Source: an uncultured Novosphingobium sp. (lineage in GTDB: Bacteria > Pseudomonadota > Alphaproteobacteria > Sphingomonadales > Sphingomonadaceae). Taken from it: 11,723 bases of DNA. The first letter of the stretch is position 1; every line of letters starts with the position of its first letter. The position numbers and the translations under genes are program-made. The stretch lies in contig CALCQB010000067.1 in assembly GCA_937897535.1 (NCBI GenBank), positions 1 through 11,723 of the forward strand. Direction: 5' to 3'. Shown here piece by piece: positions 6,790 to 11,723 of the stretch. The notes beneath the pieces were generated by a model. That model saw nothing but the letters and a program-made list of their open reading frames with translations. It ran no database searches and had not been told where the DNA came from.

Positions 6790-7557
6790 GTGACCAGTTC
6801 GATCGACAGCATCAAGCGCAGGAACGGCAATGCCGCTGGCGCCGCCCTGCTGTTCGGCGCGGTCAGCCTGCTGGCGCTGCCTTCGGCGGTGCTGGCCTTT
6901 TCGGGCAAGTTCGAATTGCCGGCAGTCGGCGCGCAAATCGTCGATGGCGGGTTTCAGCCGGCCTCGGTCGATCCTCGGCTGGCCCGTTCGATCACGGTGC
7001 GGGCGCTGTCGAAGGACCGCACTTTCCGCTTTACGCCCGCCGCCATCCCCAGCCGCCCCGACGGTGCCGTCACCGTTGCGGTGCGGTTCGACGGGCGCTC
7101 GCTCGCGACGCTCGGAATGCGGCCGAGCGCGGCGGTCGAGGCGGCGCAGACCCAGACAGGCGGACTTGGCATCGCGCCCAATGCCTACAGCCTTGGCGCG
7201 GCGCGCGGCTATCGCAGCTTTGCCCACAGTGCGGCCCCGGCCCCGGCCCCGCAGTTCCGCTCGGTCGAGATGCCCGATCTCGCCTCGTTCCAGCCCAAGC
7301 AGGCGACGGCGGCGGGCAAGCCTTCGCGGTTCGCTCCCCAGGTCGAACTGGACGAGCGCGAGAAGACCGGGCGCAGTCCGCGGACCTTCGAACAGAGCGA
7401 CCAGACCGTGGGGGTTGGCGGCTCTTACCGCGTCACCCGCAACCTCAACGTCACGGCCGGCGTGCGCGTCACCTCGGACCGTGACCGGCTGGTGCCGCTG
7501 ACCGATGGCAAGCAGGACAACCAGGCCGTCTACGTCGGCACCCAGTTCCGCTTCTAG
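6790..7557 (+). CDS. Exported protein with outer-membrane-like C-terminus, unknown function
   Basis: I do not recognise a named family. The frame is open from 6664, but the first 42 residues look non-coding, and a GTG at 6790 puts a classical signal peptide at the N-terminus (SIDSIKRR, hydrophobic AAGAALLFGAVSLLAL, cleavage after VLA at residue 36). This gives 255 residues; the ribosome binding site is weak. The mature part has a conserved-looking head (FSGKFELPAVGAQ through IPSRPDG), a low-complexity Ala/Pro linker (about 145-175, PAPAPQF), a charged stretch (185-205) and a tail of about 50 residues with alternating beta-strand patterns: QTVGVGGSYRV, LNVTAGVRVTS and QAVYVGTQFRF. Ending in Phe is the typical last-strand signature recognised by the BAM machinery. 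This suggests an outer-membrane-associated protein, but only about three or four strands are visible, too few for a monomeric barrel. It is divergent from the DUF3576 operon. Confidence 0.7.
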   Translation: MTSSIDSIKRRNGNAAGAALLFGAVSLLALPSAVLAFSGKFELPAVGAQIVDGGFQPASVDPRLARSITVRALSKDRTFRFTPAAIPSRPDGAVTVAVRFDGRSLATLGMRPSAAVEAAQTQTGGLGIAPNAYSLGAARGYRSFAHSAAPAPAPQFRSVEMPDLASFQPKQATAAGKPSRFAPQVELDEREKTGRSPRTFEQSDQTVGVGGSYRVTRNLNVTAGVRVTSDRDRLVPLTDGKQDNQAVYVGTQFRF

Positions 7558-7591
7558 GATCGTTCAAAAAACTGATTGCTTTACGTATGCG

Positions 7592-7639
7592 GCAGGCTTG
7601 CCGCCTGCGTTGCCGCTGCCTAAGCATGCCGTAACGGCA
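7592..7639 (+). promoter_or_regulatory. Cluster of inverted and direct repeats upstream of phaB
   Basis: The 105-base gap before phaB contains GCAGGC-TTGCC-GCCTGC (7592-7608), TGCCG-TAA-CGGCA (7627-7639) and two copies of TTGCCGC (7598-7604 and 7610-7616) 12 bases apart. A CTGC-N4-GCA core lies at 7616-7626, resembling the TGC/GCA half-sites reported for the PHA regulator PhaR in related bacteria. It could be an operator, a terminator of the upstream gene, or both; no U-tract follows. Confidence 0.3.
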
Positions 7640-7662
7640 GTCTTGGGAAGGGCACAGGCAAC

Positions 7663-8385
7663 ATGGCACGCGTAGCAATCGTAACCGGCGGAACCAGGGG
7701 CATCGGCGAGGCGATCTGCCAGCGGCTCAAGATGCAAGGCCACACCGTCATCGCCAATTACGGCGGCAACGATGCCAAGGCCAAGGCCTTCACCGAAGTG
7801 ACCGGAATTCCCTCGATCCGCTGGGACGTCGGCGATCACGAGGCCTGCATCCACAACTGCAACGATATCGCCGCCGAATACGGACCGATCGACATCGTCA
7901 TCAACAACGCCGGGGTCACCCGTGACGGGGTGCTCCACAAGATGAGCTTCGATGACTGGAACGAGGTGATGCGGATCAACCTCGGCGGGTGCTTCAACAT
8001 GGCCAAGGCGACCTTCCCCGGCATGCGCGAGCGCGGCTGGGGCCGGATCGTCAACATCGGTTCGATCAACGGCCAGGCCGGGCAGTACGGTCAGGTCAAC
8101 TATGCCGCTGCCAAGTCCGGCATCCACGGCTTCACCAAGGCGCTGGCCCAGGAAGGCGCCAAGTTCGGCGTCACCGTCAACGCGATCGCGCCGGGGTACA
8201 TCGATACCGACATGGTCGCCGCGGTGCCGGCGCCGGTGCTCGAAAAGATCGTCGCCAAGATCCCGGTCGGCCGACTCGGCCAGGCCGAGGAAATCGCCCG
8301 CGGCGTGGCCTTCCTGACCAGCGACAATGGCGGGTTCGTTACCGGCTCGACCATGAGCATCAACGGCGGTCAGCATATGTATTGA
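7663..8385 (+). CDS. phaB: Acetoacetyl-CoA reductase
   Basis: This 240-residue cytoplasmic short-chain dehydrogenase/reductase reduces acetoacetyl-CoA to (R)-3-hydroxybutyryl-CoA with NADPH, supplying monomer for polyhydroxybutyrate storage. The cofactor motif TGGTRGIG (8-15), NNAG (81-84), catalytic N106, S134, Y147 and K151 (YAAAK) are all present. The PhaB-like features GVTRDGVLHKM, GRIVNIGSINGQAGQYGQVNY and the ending GFVTGSTMSINGGQHMY separate it from FabG, which is the main alternative. The ATG at 7663 has AGG 5 bases upstream. No phaA or phaC is adjacent, so it is probably a single-gene unit, bounded by the hairpin at 8392-8424. Confidence 0.9.
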   Translation: MARVAIVTGGTRGIGEAICQRLKMQGHTVIANYGGNDAKAKAFTEVTGIPSIRWDVGDHEACIHNCNDIAAEYGPIDIVINNAGVTRDGVLHKMSFDDWNEVMRINLGGCFNMAKATFPGMRERGWGRIVNIGSINGQAGQYGQVNYAAAKSGIHGFTKALAQEGAKFGVTVNAIAPGYIDTDMVAAVPAPVLEKIVAKIPVGRLGQAEEIARGVAFLTSDNGGFVTGSTMSINGGQHMY

Positions 8386-8391
8386 AGGCTG

Positions 8392-8424
8392 CGGCGGCGA
8401 AGGGGCAATCGCATTTCGCCGCCG
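8392..8424. terminator. Bidirectional terminator-like hairpin between phaB and the HTH-DUF4019 gene
   Basis: CGGCGGCGAA (8392-8401) and TTCGCCGCCG (8415-8424) form a perfect 10-bp stem with a 13-base loop. It occupies most of the 51-base gap between two convergent genes, 7 bases after the phaB stop. A U-tract is missing on both strands, so it may act as an RNA 3' end or barrier rather than as a classical intrinsic terminator. Confidence 0.5.
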
Positions 8425-8436
8425 ACAACCCGAAGG

Positions 8437-9195
8437 TCAATCCAGCACCAGCCCGACCACGCGCCAGCCGCCGTCCGCCTGCGCCACCGCCACCGTTTCG
8501 ATCACCTCGCGCCCGCCGGCAAAGCGGCTGCGGAACCGGATGTTCCAGACGCCGTTGGGCGGGGCCGGGCTATAATCGGCGGTCAGCAGGTCGCGTGACA
8601 TGGCCGGGCCTAACGCGCCATGCGCACCCTCGGCTGCGCTGCTCCAGCGTTCAAGCGTGTTGGCTTTCTTGAACACGCTGCCGGTCGCGGCATAGCTGGC
8701 GCGCCAGTCGCGCGCATCGACCATCGCCAGGAATTGACGCGCCGCCTGTTCAGCCTGGTGCTGCGCCGGTTCCGCGGTGGTTGTGGCTTCACCCGCCACA
8801 ACGGGGGCCTGCGCCGGGCCGGACAAGGCCGACAGGGCAAGCAAGGCAAGGCTGATAGTCATGACAAGTCCTCCAACAATCCAGCCGGCGCGGCGAAACT
8901 TGCCGTGGCCTCGGACTGGCTGGAGGGTGATTTGCGCCGCGTCCGGGACGGGCGCATCCCCCAAAGCCTTGTCCCCGCGGATTTCGGGGGCTGCAACTTC
9001 GACCTCGCGCAGCAACCGCGCCGCTTCGCGGCTGCTCGATGTGGCCAGCTTGCGCCGCGCATCACGGAGCCGTTCGTTGATGGTGTGGACCGACAGCCCC
9101 AGATGCCGCGCCATCGACTTGGCATCATAACCGGTCACCAGCAGCCTCAGCGTCTGTTTTTCCTTCTCGGTCAGGGCGGCGAGGCCAGGGTTCAT
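8437..9195 (-). CDS. Membrane-anchored LuxR-type HTH regulator with C-terminal DUF4019
   Basis: This 252-residue protein has an N-terminal LuxR/GerE-type helix-turn-helix (about 4-64: LTEKEKQTLRLLVTGY, AKSMARHLGLSVHTINERLRDARRKL), a linker, one transmembrane segment (about 104-126, GWIVGGLVMTISLALLALSAL) and a C-terminal DUF4019 domain (about 147-251: AARQFLAMVDARDWRASYAATGSVFKKA, then PNGVWNIRFRSRF, then GGWRVVGLVLD). The positive residues before the span (KFRR) predict the HTH in the cytoplasm and DUF4019 in the periplasm. This is the layout of a one-component transmembrane transcription factor, comparable in principle to CadC or ToxR but with different domains. There is no receiver domain. 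Ligand and target genes are unknown. The ATG at 9195 lacks a Shine-Dalgarno, and a TAGACT hexamer sits 6 bases upstream, which may mean a leaderless mRNA. It is divergent from the RHH gene and converges with phaB. Confidence 0.85.
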   Translation of the reverse strand: MNPGLAALTEKEKQTLRLLVTGYDAKSMARHLGLSVHTINERLRDARRKLATSSSREAARLLREVEVAAPEIRGDKALGDAPVPDAAQITLQPVRGHGKFRRAGWIVGGLVMTISLALLALSALSGPAQAPVVAGEATTTAEPAQHQAEQAARQFLAMVDARDWRASYAATGSVFKKANTLERWSSAAEGAHGALGPAMSRDLLTADYSPAPPNGVWNIRFRSRFAGGREVIETVAVAQADGGWRVVGLVLD

Positions 9196-9200
9196 GCTGC

Positions 9201-9206
9201 GAGTCT
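9201..9206 (-). promoter_or_regulatory. Possible -10 element of the HTH-DUF4019 gene (leaderless)
   Basis: TAGACT on the minus strand matches TATAAT at 4 of 6 positions and ends 6 bases before the ATG, the spacing expected if transcription starts at the start codon. No convincing -35 is visible. Confidence 0.3.
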
Positions 9207-9269
9207 AGGGTCGCTGGCAAGGGCAGGCCACCCCAAATTTCTCGTATCCCTGCTAGGGCACTTGCGGCC

Positions 9270-9275
9270 TATAGT
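9270..9275 (+). promoter_or_regulatory. Possible -10 element of the RHH gene (leaderless)
   Basis: TATAGT ends 6 bases before the ATG at 9282. A transcript from it would start at or next to the start codon. No convincing -35 is visible, and only GGG directly next to the ATG could serve as a ribosome binding site. Confidence 0.35.
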
Positions 9276-9281
9276 GCCGGG

Positions 9282-9521
9282 ATGACCACCCCCTACCACC
9301 CCCCGCGCAAGCGTTCGGTCGAGATTGCCGGGCACAAGACCTCGATCAGCCTCGAGCCGTTGTTCTGGGAACTGCTCAAGCAGGCCGCCAGCGCCGAGGG
9401 CCTGCCGATCAGCGCGCTGGTCGGACGGATCGACGCCGAGCGGATCAAGGCCCCGGTGCCGCCGGGCCTGGCGAGCGCGGTGCGATTGTGGCTGGTCGGC
9501 TGGCTGGCGGCCAGGCTTTAG
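9282..9521 (+). CDS. Ribbon-helix-helix domain protein (RHH_4 type)
   Basis: This 79-residue protein has a single RHH fold: beta-strand at about 11-24 (RSVEIAGHKTSISL), helix at 25-39 (EPLFWELLKQAASAE) and helix at 42-52 (PISALVGRIDA), followed by a C-terminal helix (64-78, ASAVRLWLVGWLAAR). The RSVxIAGHxTSISLE pattern is typical of the RHH_4 family in Alphaproteobacteria, whose members are sometimes mislabelled aryl-sulfate sulfotransferase. It is expected to act as a dimer, with the strand binding DNA in the major groove; the target is unknown. It has no toxin partner beside it. It is divergent from the HTH-DUF4019 gene, and its stop codon overlaps that of the convergent ESFPASDPP gene (TTAG at 9518-9521). 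Confidence 0.8.
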   Translation: MTTPYHPPRKRSVEIAGHKTSISLEPLFWELLKQAASAEGLPISALVGRIDAERIKAPVPPGLASAVRLWLVGWLAARL

Positions 9522-9766
9522 CGCTTGCCCATTGGCGGCGGATCGCTGGCCGGGAAGCTTTCGTCGATTTCCTCGTCGAGCTTGTCCCATTCGGGCGGAT
9601 CGCTGCGCATCGCCTCGGGACCGGCATTGCGGACCGGGGCGAAACCGGGGGTGGCTTCGCCATGCGCAAATGCCGCCGGGCCATGCTCAGGCTTCTGGGC
9701 ATTCTGATAGTAGCGGTACATGACATAGCCGGTCGCACCGGCCATGGCGAGTTTGAGGAGGCCCAT
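9518..9766 (-). CDS. Small membrane protein with ESFPASDPP tail
   Basis: This 82-residue protein starts at the ATG at 9764-9766, chosen because GGAG lies 8 bases upstream; the frame continues open to an ATG at 9805, but the extra 13 residues have no such site. Residues about 2-19 (GLLKLAMAGATGYVMYRY) form a membrane span, the middle is Pro/Gly/Ala-rich and probably disordered, and the C-terminus carries EWDKLDEEIDESFPASDPPP. The D-E-S-F-P-A-S-D-P-P motif recurs at the ends of many small bacterial proteins of unknown function, often seen near stress genes (general recollection, not checked). Function unknown. Its ribosome binding site lies at the base of a hairpin (9777-9820). Its stop overlaps that of the convergent RHH gene. 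Confidence 0.75.
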   Translation of the reverse strand: MGLLKLAMAGATGYVMYRYYQNAQKPEHGPAAFAHGEATPGFAPVRNAGPEAMRSDPPEWDKLDEEIDESFPASDPPPMGKR

Positions 9767-9776
9767 GATGTCTGCT

Positions 9777-9820
9777 CCGTGTCTTGGTTGCTTCAGGTTG
9801 GTCAACGCCTGAGGACACGG
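9777..9820 (-). promoter_or_regulatory. Two-stem hairpin covering part of the ribosome binding site of the ESFPASDPP gene
   Basis: CCGTGTC (9777-9783) pairs with GACACGG (9814-9820), and inside it TCAGG (9793-9797) pairs with CCTGA (9808-9812). On the minus strand the 3' arm ends in the first two G of the GGAG (9778-9775) that serves the ATG at 9766. It also lies 32 bases after the murA stop, so it could equally be a murA 3' hairpin, although no U-tract follows. Confidence 0.4.
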
Positions 9821-9851
9821 ATTGGTTCACGCCTGCGCGGTCAGAATTCGC

Positions 9852-11135
9852 TCAATCCCCGCCGACCCGTTCGATCTGTGCGCCGACCAGCGCCAGCTTT
9901 TCCTCGAGCCGCTCGTAGCCGCGGTCGAGGTGATAGAGCCGGTGGACCTGGGTTTCCCCTTCGGCGGCGAGGCCGGCGATCACCAGGCTCATCGAGGCGC
10001 GGAGATCGGTAGCCATCACTTCGGCCCCGGTCAGCTTCTCGACCCCGTGGACCACGGCGGTGCGGCCCTTGGTTTCGATGTGCGCGCCCATCCGGTTGAG
10101 TTCGGGGACGTGCATGTAGCGGTTTTCGAAGATCGTCTCGGTCAGCACCGAGCTGCCTTCCGCGAGGCACAGCATCGCCATCAACTGCGCCTGCATGTCG
10201 GTGGCGAAACCGGGGTAAGGCGCGGTCGAGAGCGTGACGGCCCTTAGCTTGCCATCGCTCGCTACCTGGATCCCGCCGGCCTTGGGTTCGACATGGACCC
10301 CGGCATCGCGCAGCGCCTGCAGGGTCGCGTCCATCTCCTCGGCCACGGCGTGCTTGAGGAAAACCTCGCCCCCGGTGATCGCGGCGGCGCAGGCATAGGA
10401 ACCGGCCTCGATCCGGTCGCTCATCACGCGGTAAGTCGCGCCGTGGAGCCGCGGGACGCCGTGGATGGTGATGTCGCTGGTGCCGATCCCTTCGATCTGC
10501 GCGCCCATCGCCACCAGCATCCGCGACAGGTCGACGATTTCGGGTTCGCGCGCGGCGTTGTGGAGCACGGTCTTGCCGGTGCACAACACGGCGGCCATCA
10601 GCGCGTTCTCGGTCGCGCCGACCGAAACCACCGGAAAGCTGTACCGTCCGCCGGGCAAACCGCCATCGGGCGCGACCGCGCGGACATAACCCGCCGCCAG
10701 TTCGATCGTCGCGCCAAGTGCCTCGAGCACTTTCAGATGGAGGTCGATTGGACGGTTGCCGATGGCGCAGCCGCCGGGCAGCGAGACGGTCGCCTCGCCC
10801 ATCCGCGCCAGCATCGGGCCGAGCACGAGGATCGAGGCGCGCATCTTGCGGACCAGTTCGTAGGGCGCGACCGTGCTGGTGATCCGGGGGGCTTCCAGCG
10901 TCATCACCCGGCCGAAATCTTCGGGCCGCGATCCGGCAATCGTGGTCGAGATTCCGAACTGGTTGAGCAGGTGCTGGAACCCGTCGATATCGGCCAGTCG
11001 CGGCAGGTTGCGCAGGGTCAGCGGCTCGTCGGTCAGCAGCGCACAAGGCAGCAGCGTCAGCGCCGAATTCTTCGCGCCGGAGATCGGAATGGTGCCGGAA
11101 AGGCGGTTTCCGCCTTGGATGATGATCTTGTCCAT
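9852..11135 (-). CDS. murA: UDP-N-acetylglucosamine 1-carboxyvinyltransferase
   Basis: This 427-residue cytoplasmic enzyme transfers enolpyruvate from phosphoenolpyruvate to UDP-N-acetylglucosamine, the first committed step of peptidoglycan synthesis. The N-terminus MDKIIIQGGNRLSG and the GAKNSAL motif with K22 are typical. C123 in LPGGCAIGNRP is the residue attacked by fosfomycin (C115 in E. coli), so the enzyme should be fosfomycin-sensitive. D313 in ATDMQAQ matches the E. coli general base D305, and R405 in LDRGYERLEEKL matches R397. The fold is two inside-out alpha/beta domains; the length is standard. The frame continues open for 117 codons upstream, but the ATG at 11135, with GGAG 6 bases before it, matches the family start. 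It is divergent from galU, with a palindromic element between them. Confidence 0.96.
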   Translation of the reverse strand: MDKIIIQGGNRLSGTIPISGAKNSALTLLPCALLTDEPLTLRNLPRLADIDGFQHLLNQFGISTTIAGSRPEDFGRVMTLEAPRITSTVAPYELVRKMRASILVLGPMLARMGEATVSLPGGCAIGNRPIDLHLKVLEALGATIELAAGYVRAVAPDGGLPGGRYSFPVVSVGATENALMAAVLCTGKTVLHNAAREPEIVDLSRMLVAMGAQIEGIGTSDITIHGVPRLHGATYRVMSDRIEAGSYACAAAITGGEVFLKHAVAEEMDATLQALRDAGVHVEPKAGGIQVASDGKLRAVTLSTAPYPGFATDMQAQLMAMLCLAEGSSVLTETIFENRYMHVPELNRMGAHIETKGRTAVVHGVEKLTGAEVMATDLRASMSLVIAGLAAEGETQVHRLYHLDRGYERLEEKLALVGAQIERVGGD

Positions 11136-11184
11136 GTTGCTCCGTTTAGCGGGAAACTCTTGGGCGGCAAGAAGAAGGAAGGGT

Positions 11185-11361
11185 GGTTCGCGCAGAGAAC
11201 GCAGAGAAGAAAGGGAGGGCGCAGTGAGGTTGCCCTTGCGGCGAAGCCGTCTCGAATTCGGTGCCGATGCATTTGGCACCACGCTTGAGATTGAACTCGG
11301 CTTCGCCGATAGCGCGAGACCTCTGCGCCCTTCCTTCCTTCTCCGCGCCTCTGCGTGAACC
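11185..11361. repeat. 177-bp imperfect palindrome (MITE-like non-coding element)
   Basis: The outer arms, 11185-11230 and 11319-11361, are inverted copies of about 45 bases with a few mismatches and 1-base gaps (GGTTCgCGCAGAG at the left, CTCTGCGtGAACC at the right, and GGGCGCAG/CTGCGCCC further in). Inside are a perfect 10-bp pair GGCGAAGCCG (11240-11249) / CGGCTTCGCC (11298-11307) and a central hairpin GGTGCC (11260-11265) / GGCACC (11275-11280) with a 9-base loop. The left arm also carries a tandem GCAGAGAA at 11192-11199 and 11201-11208. No open frame in it looks like a gene and no target-site duplication is obvious. It fills most of the 338-base gap between murA and galU. Confidence 0.7.
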
Positions 11362-11410
11362 CCAGCAACCTTCGCCGCAAAGCCGATCCTCTCCGCTTCC
11401 CAACCACCAG

Positions 11411-11439
11411 TTGCGCCCACCGCGCGAAACCGCTTTAAC
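11411..11439 (+). promoter_or_regulatory. galU: Promoter candidate for galU
   Basis: TTGCGC (11411-11416) and TTTAAC (11434-11439) are separated by 17 bases. Transcription would begin near 11446, leaving a leader of about 28 bases. The -10 matches consensus at 4 of 6 positions and the -35 at 3 of 6. Confidence 0.35.
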
Positions 11440-11456
11440 TCAAGTGCAACAGGAAC

Positions 11457-11477
11457 ATGGTTAAAGGCTGGGCATGA
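11457..11477 (+). other. Possible 6-codon leader ORF (MVKGWA) overlapping the galU start
   Basis: An ATG at 11457 opens a frame of six codons ending in a TGA (11475-11477) that overlaps the galU ATG in the arrangement ATGA. AGGA lies only 2 bases before the leader ATG, closer than ideal. It may be chance. Confidence 0.25.
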
Positions 11478-11723
11478 CCGACAGTTCACTCCGCAAGCCG
11501 ATCCGTAAAGCCGTGTTTCCGGTGGCGGGCCTTGGCACGCGGTTTCTGCCCGCGACCAAGGCGATCCCCAAGGAAATGCTGCCGATCATCGACCGCCCGC
11601 TGATCCAGTATGCGGTGGACGAGGCGCGCGAGGCCGGGATCGAACAGCTGATCTTCGTGACCGGCCGCGGCAAGACCGCGATTGTCGAGCACTTCGACAT
11701 GGCATTCGAGCTCGAAGCGACCA
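11474..11723 (+). CDS. galU: UTP-glucose-1-phosphate uridylyltransferase, N-terminal part (cut by window edge)
   Basis: This cytoplasmic enzyme makes UDP-glucose from UTP and glucose-1-phosphate, feeding exopolysaccharide, LPS and other glucosylation reactions. Eighty-three codons are present. The nucleotide-binding motif GLGTRFLPATKAIPKEMLPI (19-38) with K29 and K33, and FVTGRGKTAIVEHFD (61-75), are typical of GalU and separate it from glucose-1-phosphate thymidylyltransferases. The ATG at 11474 has AAAGG 6 bases upstream. It is divergent from murA. Its product is the likely sugar donor for a transferase of the type encoded at 456-1865 (inference). The C-terminal two thirds lie outside the window. 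Confidence 0.93.
   Translation, partial: MTDSSLRKPIRKAVFPVAGLGTRFLPATKAIPKEMLPIIDRPLIQYAVDEAREAGIEQLIFVTGRGKTAIVEHFDMAFELEAT

Noticed and set aside
6567..7484. 305-codon plus-strand frame overlapping the exported protein gene
   Set aside because: The alternative frame carries the signal peptide and the beta-strand tail; this one is Arg/Gly-rich and shows no such features.
7564..8376. 270-codon minus-strand frame
   Set aside because: Antisense to phaB, whose catalytic residues are intact.
9282..9766. RHH gene plus neighbour as a toxin-antitoxin pair
   Set aside because: The neighbour is convergent and looks like a small membrane protein with a disordered tail, not a toxin; no co-directional partner exists.
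9767..9805. 13-residue extension of the ESFPASDPP protein
   Set aside because: No ribosome binding site, and it lies in the hairpin; the ATG at 9766 has GGAG at good spacing.
11136..11184. Promoter for murA close to its start (TTGCCG with TAAACG)
   Set aside because: The -10 match is poor and the start site would fall on the ribosome binding site; the true promoter may lie in or beyond the palindrome.
10293..11288. 331-codon plus-strand frame
   Set aside because: Antisense to murA and running into the palindrome; no recognisable protein.
11136..11489. 117-codon N-terminal extension of MurA
   Set aside because: It translates the palindrome and part of galU, has no similarity to MurA, and the ATG at 11135 has a good ribosome binding site.
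1..11723. tRNA, rRNA, CRISPR, insertion sequence or phage genes
   Set aside because: Looked for on both strands; no cloverleaf, repeat-spacer array, transposase or phage-like protein was seen.

Overview
This window looks like an ordinary chromosomal segment of a GC-rich alphaproteobacterium, most likely a sphingomonad (Sphingomonadales, for example Novosphingobium, Erythrobacter or Sphingomonas). The basis is the high-GC codon use, the DUF3576-leuS-lptE-holA gene order typical of Alphaproteobacteria, the HTH-DUF4019 regulator, the RHH_4-type small protein, and an exopolysaccharide priming transferase. I see no rRNA, tRNA, CRISPR array, transposase, phage gene or plasmid gene.

Left part (1-1865, minus strand): the 5' part of a small secreted cysteine-containing protein, and upstream of it a 469-residue polyprenyl-phosphate sugar-1-phosphate transferase that starts exopolysaccharide repeat-unit assembly. 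The gap between them holds a hairpin, a weak promoter candidate and an 11-bp tandem repeat.

Centre-left (1952-6540, minus strand): a compact housekeeping operon. A DUF3576 lipoprotein comes first, then leucyl-tRNA synthetase (leuS), the LPS-assembly lipoprotein lptE and the DNA polymerase III delta subunit holA. leuS/lptE and lptE/holA overlap by 4 bases, as expected for translational coupling. A promoter candidate lies upstream of the DUF3576 gene, in a divergent intergenic region shared with a plus-strand gene for an exported protein of 255 residues with an outer-membrane-like C-terminus.

Centre-right (7663-9766): phaB (acetoacetyl-CoA reductase, polyhydroxyalkanoate synthesis) converges on a regulator with an N-terminal LuxR-type HTH, one membrane span and a C-terminal DUF4019 domain. 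That gene is divergent from a 79-residue ribbon-helix-helix protein. The RHH gene in turn converges, with overlapping stop codons, on a small membrane protein carrying an ESFPASDPP tail.

Right part (9852-11723): murA (peptidoglycan precursor synthesis, minus strand) is divergent from galU (UDP-glucose pyrophosphorylase, plus strand, cut by the window end). Their 338-bp intergenic region holds a 177-bp imperfect palindrome that looks like a small non-coding repeat element. GalU makes UDP-glucose, a usual donor for the type of transferase at the left end, so both ends touch cell-surface polysaccharide synthesis.

I do not see a convincing new multi-gene system. The most unusual items are the 177-bp palindrome, the membrane-anchored HTH-DUF4019 regulator with its divergent RHH partner and possibly leaderless start sites, the hairpin covering part of the ribosome binding site of the ESFPASDPP gene, and the exported protein with a very short putative beta-strand tail.
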